Of a DNA stretch of 64,000 nt, positions 15,898 through 24,723 are shown one piece after another (the first letter of the stretch is position 1; every line of letters starts with the position of its first letter). The position numbers and the translations under genes were made by a program. The notes beneath the pieces are model-generated. The model worked only from the letters and a program-made list of their open reading frames with translations, searched no databases and was not told the DNA's origin. The stretch is from Benzoatithermus flavus (GTDB taxonomy: Bacteria > Pseudomonadota > Alphaproteobacteria > Geminicoccales > Geminicoccaceae), in contig NZ_JBBLZC010000023.1 of assembly GCF_037908215.1 (NCBI RefSeq), positions 1 through 64,000 of the forward strand, given 5' to 3'.

Positions 15898-17849
15898 GCG
15901 CCCGCCTCCGCGAGCCCAGGTGCGTGCTCGGTCGCCTTCTCCTTTCTCTGCTCGCGCTTCGTCGGCCAGAACCAGCCGATGAGCGTCACCGCGACCGGGA
16001 CCGTCCCCCAGACCACGGCCCAGGGTGTGTAGATCGAGCCGATGAACAGCCCCGTGGTGGCAAGCGCCGTGAGCAGCGGCCAGATCGCGGGCTCGGGCGA
16101 CGGCTCGCGCACCCGAGGCTCGGCCGTCACCGTCGCCGTGACCAGCACCTCGCGCGCATCGACGCGCAGGCCCGTGACGACGGGCAGGCTCTCCCGCTCC
16201 TCCCACAAAGGTTCGCGCGAGCGCACGAGCGGAACGTGGGCGAAGGCATGGACCGGCGGCGGCGAACTCGTGGCCCATTCGAGCGTGGAAGCACCCCAAG
16301 GATTGTCGCCCGCAGGCGCACCACGGCGCAGGCTCAAGAGGAGGTTGAGGAAGAAGACGAGAAAGCCGGCCGCGAGCGTGAAGGCGCCGATGGTGGCGAG
16401 AAGATTCATTCCGTCCCAGCCGAGGCCCGAGGGGTAGGTGTAGACCCGCCGCGGCATGCCCGAGAGGCCCAGGATGTGCATCGGGAAGAAGGCGAGGTTG
16501 AAGCCCACGAAGGTGAGGAGGAAGCCGAGCCGGCCCAGCCTCTCGCCCGGCATGCGGCCCGTGATCTTGGGAAAATGGTAGTGGAGAGCGCCTAAGAGCG
16601 GGAACACGGCACCGCCGATCAGGACGTAGTGGAAATGGGCGACGACGAAGTAGGTGTCGTGCACCTGAAGATCGAGCGGAACGGAAGCCACCATGACACC
16701 AGTGAGCCCGCCGAGCACGAAGATGAAGACGAACCCGAGCACGTAGAGGAGCGGCGTCTTGAACACCGGCCGTCCGTCCCACAAGGTCGCGAGCCAGCAG
16801 AAGATCTGCACGCCGCTCGGGATCGCGATCATGATGCTCGCCGCGGTGAAGAAGCCGTTGCCGAGCCGCGGCAGGCCGGTCGCGAACATATGGTGGACCC
16901 AAAGGCCGAAGCCCAGGATGCCGGTCGCGATCAGCGCCAGCACCATCGGCAGATGGCCGAACACCGGCCGCCGCGCGAAGGTGGCGACGATCGAGGAGAC
17001 GAACCCGAGCGCCGGGATGAAGATGATGTAGACCTCGGGATGGCCGAAGAACCAGAACAGGTGCTGGAACAGGAGCGCGCTGCCGCCTTCGGCCTGGTTG
17101 AAGAAATGGGTGTCGATCAGCCGGTCCATGATGAGGAACGAGCTCGCCAGCATCACGGCCGGCATGGCGAACAGGACCATGAACGAGGTGACCAGGATCG
17201 CCCACAAATAGAGCGGCATCCGGTCCAGCGACATGCCGGGGGCGCGCTGCTTCAGGATGGTGACGATCAGCGCCACCGAGACCGCGAGCGCGGCCACCTC
17301 GGTGAAGGTGATCATCTGCGCCCAGGTGTCGACCCGCTTGCCCGGCGAGTATTCCGGTCCCGAGAGCGGGACGTAGGCGAACCAGCCGCGGTCGGCGCCA
17401 GTGTTGCCGGCAAAGCTGATGAAGAAGAACAAGCCGCCGCAGAGATAGATCCAGTAGCTGAAGGCGACGAGCCGCGGGAAGGCGATGTTGCGGGTACCGC
17501 ACATCAACGGCACCACGTAGATCGCGACCGCCTCCATCACCGGCACGGCGAACAGGAACATCATGGCCGAGCCGTGCATCGAGAAGAGCTGGCCATAGAG
17601 ATCGGGGCCCACGAGATGGCTCTCGGGCAGAGCGAGCTGCAGCCGCATCGTGAGCGCGAGCAGCCCCGAGAGCGCGAAGAAGCCGAGTGCCGTCGCGATG
17701 TAGCGCCGGCCGATCTCCTTGTGATCGACCGTCACGAGCCAGCCCCACAAGCCCTCGGGCCGGCGCCAGGTGTGCTCCAGCCGCGCGCGGGTCACGGCCT
17801 CGTCGAGCGCCGGGCCGTCGCGCAGGTCCGAGGCTTCGGACGCGCTCAT
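15894..17849 (-). CDS. coxA: Cytochrome c oxidase subunit I, long caa3 form
   Basis: 651 residues, longer than the usual 530-550. The catalytic core has MHGSAMMFLFAVPVMEA, FGHPEVYIIFIPALGF with the active-site Tyr, VHHMF and VAHFHYVLIGG, which supply the heme a/a3 and CuB histidines. The last 120 residues add a soluble linker and two membrane helices (IWPLLTALATTGLFIGSIYT and WGTVPVAVTLIGWFW) equivalent to the start of subunit III. It reduces O2 to water and pumps protons in the inner membrane. It overlaps both coxB and coxC by 4 bases. Confidence 0.93.
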   Translation of the reverse strand: MSASEASDLRDGPALDEAVTRARLEHTWRRPEGLWGWLVTVDHKEIGRRYIATALGFFALSGLLALTMRLQLALPESHLVGPDLYGQLFSMHGSAMMFLFAVPVMEAVAIYVVPLMCGTRNIAFPRLVAFSYWIYLCGGLFFFISFAGNTGADRGWFAYVPLSGPEYSPGKRVDTWAQMITFTEVAALAVSVALIVTILKQRAPGMSLDRMPLYLWAILVTSFMVLFAMPAVMLASSFLIMDRLIDTHFFNQAEGGSALLFQHLFWFFGHPEVYIIFIPALGFVSSIVATFARRPVFGHLPMVLALIATGILGFGLWVHHMFATGLPRLGNGFFTAASIMIAIPSGVQIFCWLATLWDGRPVFKTPLLYVLGFVFIFVLGGLTGVMVASVPLDLQVHDTYFVVAHFHYVLIGGAVFPLLGALHYHFPKITGRMPGERLGRLGFLLTFVGFNLAFFPMHILGLSGMPRRVYTYPSGLGWDGMNLLATIGAFTLAAGFLVFFLNLLLSLRRGAPAGDNPWGASTLEWATSSPPPVHAFAHVPLVRSREPLWEERESLPVVTGLRVDAREVLVTATVTAEPRVREPSPEPAIWPLLTALATTGLFIGSIYTPWAVVWGTVPVAVTLIGWFWPTKREQRKEKATEHAPGLAEAGA

Positions 17850-18808
17850 TCCAGCGTCTCCAGATAGGCCAGCAGGGCCTGGAAGTCGGGCGGCGGCAGC
17901 GCGGTGATCGGCATCCTCGCACCGGGCTTGATCCCTTGCGGATCGGCGATCCAGGCGGCGAGATGGCCGCGCGTGTCCGGCACCGCACCCGCGGCCAGGA
18001 TCTGCCGGCTCTTCAGGTGCGTAAGATCGGGCCCGTAGGTCGCCGAGGCCGAGGTGCCGCGGATGCGGTGGCACATGACGCAGGCCGAGCGCAGGAACAC
18101 CTCCCGGCCGCGCCGCGCCTGATCGTTGCCGGGCTCCCGCGCCGGAGCGAGCTGCCGCTCGTACCAGGCGTCGAACGTCTCCTCGGGCTCGGCCACGACG
18201 AGGAAGGCCATGAAGGCGTGCTGCAGCCCGCAGAACTCGGCGCACTGGCCGCGATAGGTGCCCGGCCGGTCGGCCTCGATCGTGATCGCGTTGCTCGAGC
18301 CCGGTATCAGGTCCTGCTTGCCGTGCAGGTTCGGGACCCAGAAGCTGTGGATCACGTCGGGCGAGGTAAGCTCGATGCGCACAGGAACGCCGACGGGGAT
18401 ATGGAGCTCGTTGGCGGTGATCACGCGGCGCGCCGGCTCGCCGTGCGCGTACCGGATCTCCCACCACCACTGATGACCGATCACGTGAACCGTGAGCTGC
18501 TCCCTGCCCTCGAGGTCGAGGAGCCGGCGGTCGGTCGCGAAGCTCGCGGTGAGAAGCACGAACAGGAGGACGACCGTGAGCGCCACCGCCGCCCCCACGA
18601 CGCGCCCGAGCCGGCGCTCGCGCAGCTCGGGCGGCCGCGGCTCGGCCGCGAGGTCGCGGCGCTCCCGCCGGCGGAAGACGGCCCAGAGCAGGGCCACGGT
18701 CACGGCCAGGAGCACGAAGGCGGAAATCCCCGTGAACAGCCAGATCAGCCGCTCGATGTGGAGCGCCTGCGGCCCGGCCGGGTGCAGCGCCGACTGGAAG
18801 CCGTTCAT
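17846..18808 (-). CDS. coxB: Cytochrome c oxidase subunit II with fused cytochrome c
   Basis: 320 residues. Two membrane helices in the first 100 residues are followed by the cupredoxin domain with the CuA site (GQCAEFCGLQHAFM), then a C-terminal cytochrome c domain with CVMCH and Met-containing GARMPITALP. This fusion defines the caa3 class. It receives electrons, through its own heme c, and passes them via CuA to subunit I. The start at 18808 overlaps the preceding cytochrome stop. Confidence 0.93.
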   Translation of the reverse strand: MNGFQSALHPAGPQALHIERLIWLFTGISAFVLLAVTVALLWAVFRRRERRDLAAEPRPPELRERRLGRVVGAAVALTVVLLFVLLTASFATDRRLLDLEGREQLTVHVIGHQWWWEIRYAHGEPARRVITANELHIPVGVPVRIELTSPDVIHSFWVPNLHGKQDLIPGSSNAITIEADRPGTYRGQCAEFCGLQHAFMAFLVVAEPEETFDAWYERQLAPAREPGNDQARRGREVFLRSACVMCHRIRGTSASATYGPDLTHLKSRQILAAGAVPDTRGHLAAWIADPQGIKPGARMPITALPPPDFQALLAYLETLE

Positions 18809-19356
18809 GGCTGCGTGCCCGTGGCGCTCGGCGGTATGCCGGCGTTCCGCGGCGGCTCCTCGGGCAGGCTCTGCTCCGAGGGGCGGGCGCTCATATCGTC
18901 GCTCCGGCCGGATGCGACGTCCTTGCGCACGAGGCCCGCCAGCGAGCGGACGTAAGCGACGAGCTGCCAAACCTGCTGCTCGGGGATCATGTTGCGGAAG
19001 GAGGGCATGCCGTTGGGACGGCCCTCCATGATGGTGGCGAAGATGTTGCCGGGCTCGCTGCCGTAGATCCACTGCCGGTCCATGAGCGGCGGACCGATAT
19101 CGCCGCCGCCCCGGGCATGGCAGCCGTTGCAGTTCATGGCCTCGAACAGCCGCTTGCCCTCGCTCACCTGCCAGGCGTTCTCGGTGTAGTGCGGGTAGTC
19201 GGGGGACGAAGGCGGCTTCTCGCCCGGGGCGAGATCGCTCATCACGATCGCCGGTATGTCGCGCTCGGCCACGGGCTCGGGCCGCGGCTCCCGCTCCTCG
19301 CGCTTGCAGCCGGCGAATGCCAGCACCATCAGGGCGACGGCGAGGAAGGCGCGCAT
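18805..19356 (-). CDS. Cytochrome c lipoprotein
   Basis: 183 residues from the ATG at 19356, chosen because it opens a lipoprotein signal (LAVALMVLAFAGCKREE, lipobox Cys near 16). A single heme c motif CNGCH lies near residue 75, with a later MPSFRN as possible Met ligand. The tail is polar. It sits between the XoxJ-like gene and coxB, so it could carry electrons from the PQQ dehydrogenase to the caa3 oxidase, as XoxG does in methylotrophs. It does not obviously look like XoxG itself, so the role is inferred. Confidence 0.8.
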   Translation of the reverse strand: MRAFLAVALMVLAFAGCKREEREPRPEPVAERDIPAIVMSDLAPGEKPPSSPDYPHYTENAWQVSEGKRLFEAMNCNGCHARGGGDIGPPLMDRQWIYGSEPGNIFATIMEGRPNGMPSFRNMIPEQQVWQLVAYVRSLAGLVRKDVASGRSDDMSARPSEQSLPEEPPRNAGIPPSATGTQP

Positions 19357-19366
19357 GGCCCTCTCC

Positions 19367-20197
19367 TCAGGGCCGTGCCGCCGACACCACGGTCGGCAGG
19401 CGCGGGACGCCGTAATCGTCCAGGATGGCATCGATCGCCACCCGATTCCGGGCCAGTGCTTGGCTCAGCTCGTCGCGCAAGGCCTTGTCCTCCCGCCGCA
19501 CGCCGATCGCGATGTCGAACAGCATCGGCAGCATGGGCCGGTCGACCAGGGGACTCACGGGCGTGAGCGTCAGCGCCACGGGCGCGTGCCGCGCCAGATA
19601 GCCGGCGAGCGGACCCCAGACGATGGCGAGGTCGATCTCGCCCGCGGCGACCGCGTCGACGATGGGCGCCGCCGGCACGGCCGCCCGGTGATCGCCGTAG
19701 ACCGGAAAGCCGCGGACATTGGCGATGATGCCGCGCCGGCTCAACGCCAGACCCGGCGGCGAGGTGGCGCCGTCGTCGCCCACGAGCTGCACGCCGATCC
19801 GCAAGTGCCGGAGATCCGGATCGTCGAGGCTCGCGATCCAAGGTCCGTCCCCGGTCCGTGTCACGAACACGTAGCTCGAGCGGTAGTAGGGCTGCGTCGT
19901 CAGGACCGGCTCGAACCCCTTGGGCACGCCCATCACGACGTCGCACGTGCCGGCCTTGAGCGTGTTGCGGACGAAGCCGCGCCGCTGTGCCCACCAGGTA
20001 TAGGCGATCGCCCGGCCGAGATCGCGGCCGAGAAGCGCGGCGATCCGGTTCTCGAACCCCTCCCCCGCCCGGTTCGAGAACGGCAGGTTGCCGGGATCGG
20101 CGCAGACCCGTAAATCGCCCGGCTCCGCCGCGGCGGCCGGTGCCGCCAGCAGGAGGACCACGAGCAGGAGCTCAGCGCTGCGGCAGGGCGAAGTCAT
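19367..20197 (-). CDS. xoxJ: XoxJ/MxaJ-like periplasmic binding protein
   Basis: 276 residues: a signal peptide (AELLLVVLLLAAPAAAAEPG), then a type 3 solute-binding fold with LRVCADPGNLPFSN at the start and GTCDVVMGVPKGFEPVLTTQPYY. These match the quinoprotein-associated subgroup found next to methanol dehydrogenases. In that context the protein is thought to help activate or load XoxF with PQQ or metal. It overlaps the dehydrogenase end by 26 bases. A conventional amino-acid transporter role is unlikely because no permease is nearby. Confidence 0.82.
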   Translation of the reverse strand: MTSPCRSAELLLVVLLLAAPAAAAEPGDLRVCADPGNLPFSNRAGEGFENRIAALLGRDLGRAIAYTWWAQRRGFVRNTLKAGTCDVVMGVPKGFEPVLTTQPYYRSSYVFVTRTGDGPWIASLDDPDLRHLRIGVQLVGDDGATSPPGLALSRRGIIANVRGFPVYGDHRAAVPAAPIVDAVAAGEIDLAIVWGPLAGYLARHAPVALTLTPVSPLVDRPMLPMLFDIAIGVRREDKALRDELSQALARNRVAIDAILDDYGVPRLPTVVSAARP

Positions 20198-21986
20198 AGA
20201 GCATTCCGCCCTTGGTGGTGTGGTCGGGTAGATCGGCCATGGCGGCCGCGAAGCCCTTGGCCGCGGTGGCATCGCGCGGGTCGAGATCGCCCGCGACGAT
20301 CGCACCGGACCAGCCGCCGACCCCTGAGAGCACCGCCACGTGCTGCCGCCCGTCCGGGGCGCGGTAGGTGATGGGCTGGCCGATGATCCCGGAGCCCGTC
20401 TTGAACTGCCATAAGAGCTTGCCCGTCCTGGCGTCGACCGCTTTGAACCAGCCCTCCATGGTGCCGTAGAAGACGAGGTTGCCCGCGGTCGCGAGCGTGC
20501 CGCTCCAGACCGGGAAGTTCTCGGGAATCGCCCAGACCTGATGTCGCTGGACGGGATCCCAGGCCGTGAGCTGGCCGCGATTGCCGCCAGGCCCGGCGTG
20601 CATGCGCACGTTGGCGCCGACATAGGGTGTCCCGGCGATGTAGCTGACCTCGACACTCTCCCAGTCCATGCAGAGGTTCTGGTGCGGGATGTAGACGAGC
20701 CCGGTCGCGGGCGAGAACGACGCGGGCTGCCAGTCCTTGGCACCCGGTGCCGTGGGGCAGATGTCGCGGACCACCTTGCCCTGCACCGGCGTCTTGTCCT
20801 CGGCGTAGACGATCCGTCCGGTCTCGAGGTCGACGCCGCGGCTGGAATTGACGTGAACGAACGGGTCGGCCGAGAGCACCGCGCCGGATGCGCGGTCGAT
20901 GACGTAGACGTAGCCGTTGCGCTCGGCCCGCACGAGCACCTTGCGCGGCTGCCCGTTCACCGGCATGTCGAGCAGGATGCTCTCGTTGATGCCGTCATAA
21001 TCGAAGATGTCGTGCGGCACGAACTGGTAGAACCAGCGCGCCTCGCCCGTATCGGGATCGCGGGCGAAGATCCCGCCGGTCCACAGGTTGTCGCCCGGCC
21101 GCTGCTCGGCGTTCCAGGGACCGGGGTTGGCGGTGCCGTGATAGATCAGGTCGAGATCGGGGTCGTAGGAGATCCAGCCCCAGACCGTGCCGCCGCCGAT
21201 CCGCCACTGGTCCGGCGGCCAGCTCGCCACGCCCAGATCCTTGCCCTGGTACTGGGGATAGAACGGCTTGAAGCTCGGGCCGATCAGGACGTCCGCATCC
21301 GGCCCGGTGTTGAAGGCGCGCCAGAGGATCTTGCCGCTCGCGGCGTCCAGGGCCGTGATCCAGCCGCGTACGCCGAACTCGCCGCCGCTGTTGCCGACCA
21401 GCACCTTCCCCTTCACCACAAGGGGCGCCATGGTCATGGTCTCGCCCAGGTTGATCTGGCCGAGCTGGACGTTCCAGAGCTCCTCGCCCGTGCCCGCATC
21501 GAGCGCCACCGTGTGGACGTCGAGCGTGTTGAGGAACAGCCGCCCGTCCGCGTAGGCGAGACCGCGGTTGACCACGTCGCAGCAGGCGACACCTTGTGCA
21601 GCCGCGGCGGGCTGCGGGTGATAGCTCCACTTCAGGGGCGCTCCCGGCCGAGTCAGGTCGAGCGCGTAGACGTGGTTCGGGTAGGGTGTGACCACGAACA
21701 TCGTGCCGCCCGTCACGAGCGGCGCTGCCTCATGGCCGCGCTCCACCCCGGTCGAGAAGGTGAAGGCGACCGAGAGATCGCGCACGTTGTCGGCGTTGAT
21801 CTCGTCGAGCGCGCTGAAGCGGGTGCTGGCATAGTTCTTGGCCGGCATCCGCCACTCCCCGTCGTCGGCCGGGGCGGCGGAAGCGGGCGGGACGGCCCCG
21901 GCGGCGAGGCAGGCGGGAGAGGCCGCAGCGGTCGCCAGTATCAGGCCGGCAACCAGCGCCACGAGACGAGAAGCACCCTGAGCCAA
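20172..21986 (-). CDS. xoxF: PQQ-dependent alcohol dehydrogenase, XoxF-like, lanthanide type
   Basis: 604 residues. Signal peptide, then an eight-bladed PQQ propeller. The adjacent disulfide pair is C135-C136 (VACCDVVNRG). Metal ligands are E203 (GNSGGEFGVRG) and N287 (GTANPGPWN). The catalytic Asp329 is followed by Asp331 in FDYDGINE; this DYD motif marks rare-earth-dependent enzymes, while calcium MxaF enzymes have Ala there. The start is a TTG at 21986 behind AAAGGGGCGAGG. Substrate could be methanol or another short alcohol. It heads the operon with xoxJ and caa3 oxidase genes. Confidence 0.88.
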   Translation of the reverse strand: MAQGASRLVALVAGLILATAAASPACLAAGAVPPASAAPADDGEWRMPAKNYASTRFSALDEINADNVRDLSVAFTFSTGVERGHEAAPLVTGGTMFVVTPYPNHVYALDLTRPGAPLKWSYHPQPAAAAQGVACCDVVNRGLAYADGRLFLNTLDVHTVALDAGTGEELWNVQLGQINLGETMTMAPLVVKGKVLVGNSGGEFGVRGWITALDAASGKILWRAFNTGPDADVLIGPSFKPFYPQYQGKDLGVASWPPDQWRIGGGTVWGWISYDPDLDLIYHGTANPGPWNAEQRPGDNLWTGGIFARDPDTGEARWFYQFVPHDIFDYDGINESILLDMPVNGQPRKVLVRAERNGYVYVIDRASGAVLSADPFVHVNSSRGVDLETGRIVYAEDKTPVQGKVVRDICPTAPGAKDWQPASFSPATGLVYIPHQNLCMDWESVEVSYIAGTPYVGANVRMHAGPGGNRGQLTAWDPVQRHQVWAIPENFPVWSGTLATAGNLVFYGTMEGWFKAVDARTGKLLWQFKTGSGIIGQPITYRAPDGRQHVAVLSGVGGWSGAIVAGDLDPRDATAAKGFAAAMADLPDHTTKGGMLYDFALPQR

Positions 21987-22258
21987 GCCTCGCCCCTTTC
22001 GTTTCCTCCGACCCGCTCGGGGCAGGTCGCCTGGAGAAACGCAGCGCGATCGGGGAAAGTTCCTGCTCGGCTAAGACAATGAAATGAAGAGAACTTTAGA
22101 AACCGCGCGATCGGCCAGAAGTCCACGACCGTCTCGCCGGACGGGCGCAGCTCACGATGCTACCCCAAACAAAGGGCAAGAGCTCGAAAACCGACGATGG
22201 AGGCCATCCATGTCGCATATGGTATGTCGTTTGAACATGTCAGCATGGAGGAACGTTC
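21987..22258. promoter_or_regulatory. Upstream region of the xoxF operon
   Basis: This gene-free stretch is less GC-rich than its surroundings around 22050-22110. Inverted arms AAAGTTC (22056-22062) and GAACTTT (22091-22097) lie 94-104 bases upstream of the xoxF TTG on average and could be an operator. No clear -35/-10 pair was fixed. The part nearest 22258 carries the ribosome site of the small gene that follows on the other strand. Confidence 0.35.
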
Positions 22259-22468
22259 ATGTCTGCCACCCAGGACGGCGACTCGGTCACGCTCAGCTAC
22301 ACGGGAGGCTGGGACGCCAAGAGTGACAAGGGCGACCATCAGCTGATCTCGGGCACCGGCAAGTTCGAAGGTACTGCCGGGACCGGTTGATTCAAGGCCG
22401 TCGACGAGCCCTGGAAGGAGGCCAACATGGACGAGGGCGAACTAAGGCTGTCGCTCGCGACCCAGTGA
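22259..22468 (+). pseudogene. Small gene interrupted by an in-frame stop
   Basis: An ATG at 22259 follows GGAGGA at good spacing and opens 43 codons (MSATQDGDSVTLSYTGGWDA ...). A TGA at 22388-22390 is followed in the same frame by 25 further codons ending at 22468 (FKAVDEPWKEANMDEGELRL). The GTGKFEGTAGTG segment next to the stop resembles the glycine-rich 'GxGKFxGAxGSGTF' repeats of small exported proteins, so the original frame probably ran through. It may be a C-terminal remnant. A genuine 43-residue product cannot be excluded. Confidence 0.45.
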
Positions 22469-22575
22469 CTACGGAGCCGAGTACATCCCTCCTCCTCCGG
22501 AGGGACCGTTCGAGTCGTGCACGGCCGATCGGTGTTCACACCGGACCAGACGGCCAGGGTGGAGGTGAAGGGAGC

Positions 22576-22652
22576 TGGCGCGCCCGAGAGGACTCGAACC
22601 TCTGACCTCAAGCTCCGGAGGCTTGCGCTCTATCCAACTGAGCTACGGGCGC
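22576..22652 (-). tRNA. tRNA-Arg (CCG)
   Basis: On the minus strand the cloverleaf starts GCGCCCGTAGCTCAG at 22652 and ends CGGGCGC-G-CCA at 22576. The anticodon stem CAAGC/GCTTG holds loop CTCCGGA, giving anticodon CCG. The T-arm reads GGTTCGAGTCC. CCA is encoded. Stems pair fully by eye. Confidence 0.95.
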
Positions 22653-22707
22653 GTGCGGGTCCTCCTATAGCGCATCTCCGGCCGAGGTCAAAGCCTAACG
22701 CACCGGC

Positions 22708-23736
22708 TCAGGCTTCTGGATCCTCGGATTCCGGCCGCTTGCCGGTCAGCCGCAGGAACAGCGCCTCGAGATCGGCCTCGCGGGTGGCGAGATCGGCGAT
22801 CTCGCAGCCGCTCGCGCGTACCTGCTCCAGGATCTGGCCGACCTGCACCCGGCTGGGCCGGTAGCGCACGACGACCCGCCCGAGCCCGTCGAGCTCGGCT
22901 CCCATGGCCGCGAGCGCCGGCGGCAGGACGGCCGGCGCTTGTGCCAGCGTGATCGTCAGCTCCTTCGAGTCGAGCTGGCGCAGCAGTTGCTCCTTGCGGT
23001 CGCAGGCGACCACGTGCCCTTTGTCGATGATGGCGATCCAGTCGCAGAGCTGCTCCGCCTCCTCAAGATAGTGCGTGGTCAGCACCACGGTGACCCCCTC
23101 GCGGTTCAGCTCCTGCATGTAGGCCCAGAGCGAGCGGCGCAGCTCCACGTCCACGCCCGCCGTGGGCTCGTCCAGGATCACCACCGGCGGGCGGTGGACC
23201 AGCGCCTTCGCCACGAGGAGCCGCCGCCGCATGCCGCCCGAGAGCGAGCGCGCATAGGCGTCGGCCTTGTCGCTCAGGCCCACCGCCGCGAGGATCTCGT
23301 CGGTGCGCCGCTCGGCCGGCGGGATGCCGTAGAGACCGGCCTGCATCTCGAGCGCTTCGCGCGGGGTGAAAAAGGCGTCGAGGTTGAGCTCCTGCGGCAC
23401 CACGCCGATGACCCGGCGCGCCCGGCGCGGGTGGGCATCGATGTCGACCCCGAACACGTGCGCCGTGCCCGAGGTCTTGACCACGAGGCCGGCCAGAATG
23501 TTGATCAGGGTCGACTTGCCCGCGCCGTTGGGGCCGAGGAGTGCGAAGAAGGAGCCGCGCGGGATCTTGAGATCGACCCCCTCGAGAGCCCGCTTGGGCA
23601 GCATGCGGCGCGAGCCGGCATAGACCTTGGTGAGCCCCTCGAGCTCGATGGCGAAGGCCGGAAGGCCGGAGCCATCGCTCGAGCCGGGCAATTCGTCGCG
23701 CAAATCGACAGGGCGTTGCGGGGTGAGCAGGCTCAT
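22708..23736 (-). CDS. ABC-2-type transporter ATP-binding protein
   Basis: 342 residues from the ATG at 23736. Walker A is GPNGAGKST, Q-loop in VVPQE, signature LSGGMRRRL, Walker B VVILDEPTAGVD and H-loop TTHYLEEAE. This places it in the drug/polysaccharide-export ATPase group (CcmA/YadG-like). The C-terminal 90 residues are a domain typical of ABC-2 exporters. No permease gene is adjacent, so its membrane partner must be elsewhere. The 22707 side meets the tRNA-Arg gene. Confidence 0.88.
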   Translation of the reverse strand: MSLLTPQRPVDLRDELPGSSDGSGLPAFAIELEGLTKVYAGSRRMLPKRALEGVDLKIPRGSFFALLGPNGAGKSTLINILAGLVVKTSGTAHVFGVDIDAHPRRARRVIGVVPQELNLDAFFTPREALEMQAGLYGIPPAERRTDEILAAVGLSDKADAYARSLSGGMRRRLLVAKALVHRPPVVILDEPTAGVDVELRRSLWAYMQELNREGVTVVLTTHYLEEAEQLCDWIAIIDKGHVVACDRKEQLLRQLDSKELTITLAQAPAVLPPALAAMGAELDGLGRVVVRYRPSRVQVGQILEQVRASGCEIADLATREADLEALFLRLTGKRPESEDPEA

Positions 23737-23799
23737 GGCAGGGGATTGCCGCCTCGGGGATCTAGGGACCGACGGCAGCGACATGTAGCGGAGCTAGGG

Positions 23800-24027
23800 A
23801 TGGCGAGCGAGGAAGTTCTTCTGGTCGACGACCGCGAGGTGATCATCACGGACGCGATGCACGTCCGCTGCGACGGCGGCAACGGGCCCCTGGGGCACCC
23901 GGTCGAGTACATGACCCTCGAGAAGGAAGGCAGCGTCGTCTGCAAGTACTGCGGCCGCCGCTACGTGCACGTCAGCTGTCCCGACGCCGAGGCGCTGCGC
24001 GGGCAGGCCCAGGCGCGGGCAGCCTGA
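23800..24027 (+). CDS. Zinc-finger domain protein (zf-CHCC, NDUFS6-like)
   Basis: 75 residues. The C-terminal half has C-x-GGNGPLGHP, then VCKYCGRRY, which gives the C...H...C-x2-C zinc site of the CHCC family. In mitochondria the related NDUFS6 is a complex I subunit; the bacterial protein is small, cytoplasmic and of poorly known function. The ATG at 23800 has GGAGCTAGGG just upstream. It diverges from the ABC ATPase gene with a 63-base gap. Confidence 0.85.
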   Translation: MASEEVLLVDDREVIITDAMHVRCDGGNGPLGHPVEYMTLEKEGSVVCKYCGRRYVHVSCPDAEALRGQAQARAA

Positions 24028-24651
24028 CAAGGGCTCCCTCCACCCCGGATGCGGCCTTGCCGCGACGTGCCGGCGCTGCTCCCCCGATGGAGACGGGCGT
24101 GCCGCGGCAGCATGCGATCTGCCCTGCGCTGGCGGCAATCCTCGCGCGCCGCGCAACCCTGCCATGCGCCGGCGCCAGCCCCGAGAGGCCTCGCCGTGGC
24201 AGGGAGCGCCGCCCGAGAACGGCGTCGCGCCGTGCGGCTTCACGGCCGTCCCGGCGCCGATGCGGCAGCGCACCCGCGCAACCCCGTCGCACGGTGTGAT
24301 CGTGCCGCACGGCGATGCCCGATCCCGTCGCCCTCGCGACGTCCGAGGCGGCCCGACGAGGCGCAGGGCCGCCTCCGGATGCCGGGATGGCGGCGCATCT
24401 CCCGGAAAACGTCGCACCGCCATTCCTCCGACTGCCTGCACCGGGCGCCTCCCGGGCAGGGCCGTTCCCACCCACCTGCGCCAAAGCTTGCGCCACCCTG
24501 CACCGTGCTCGGCCACGTCCGGGAAGCGGAGTGGCCGGGCTTCGGGCATCCCATCCATCTCGCCCCGTTGTCCGCCGGCATCCGGGCCGTCCGGCTGTTG
24601 CCCGAAATCCTCCAGGGATGCGACGTCTGTGACCTGTTTGCATGAAACGCA
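24028..24651. other. Gene-free GC-rich stretch
   Basis: About 620 bases with open frames on both strands but no recognisable protein, no ribosome site before a plausible start and no clear repeat. The right end becomes AT-richer just before the palindrome at 24652. I see nothing else in it. Confidence 0.4.
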
Positions 24652-24668
24652 ATGCTGCATTGCAGCAT
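24652..24668. promoter_or_regulatory. Perfect palindromic operator upstream of DUF1127 gene
   Basis: ATGCTGCATTGCAGCAT is an exact 8-1-8 inverted repeat in a locally AT-rich segment. Its core CTGC-ATT-GCAG fits the CTGC-N3/4-GCAG site described for PhaR, the polyhydroxyalkanoate regulator of Paracoccus. It lies 56 bases before the DUF1127 start. That PhaR is the binder is inference; no pha gene is visible in the window. Confidence 0.6.
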
Positions 24669-24723
24669 AAGCTGTTTCGAATGGACGAAGCGGGGCCATC
24701 TTCGGGTCGTTGCGACCTGTGGG

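Noticed and set aside
22388..22390. TGA as a selenocysteine codon in the small gene
   Set aside because: No stable hairpin of SECIS type was seen right after it, and the family-like sequence suggests an ordinary residue at that position.
24028..24660. Possible genes of about 140-200 codons on either strand
   Set aside because: The frames compete with each other, lack ribosome sites and contain no recognisable motifs.
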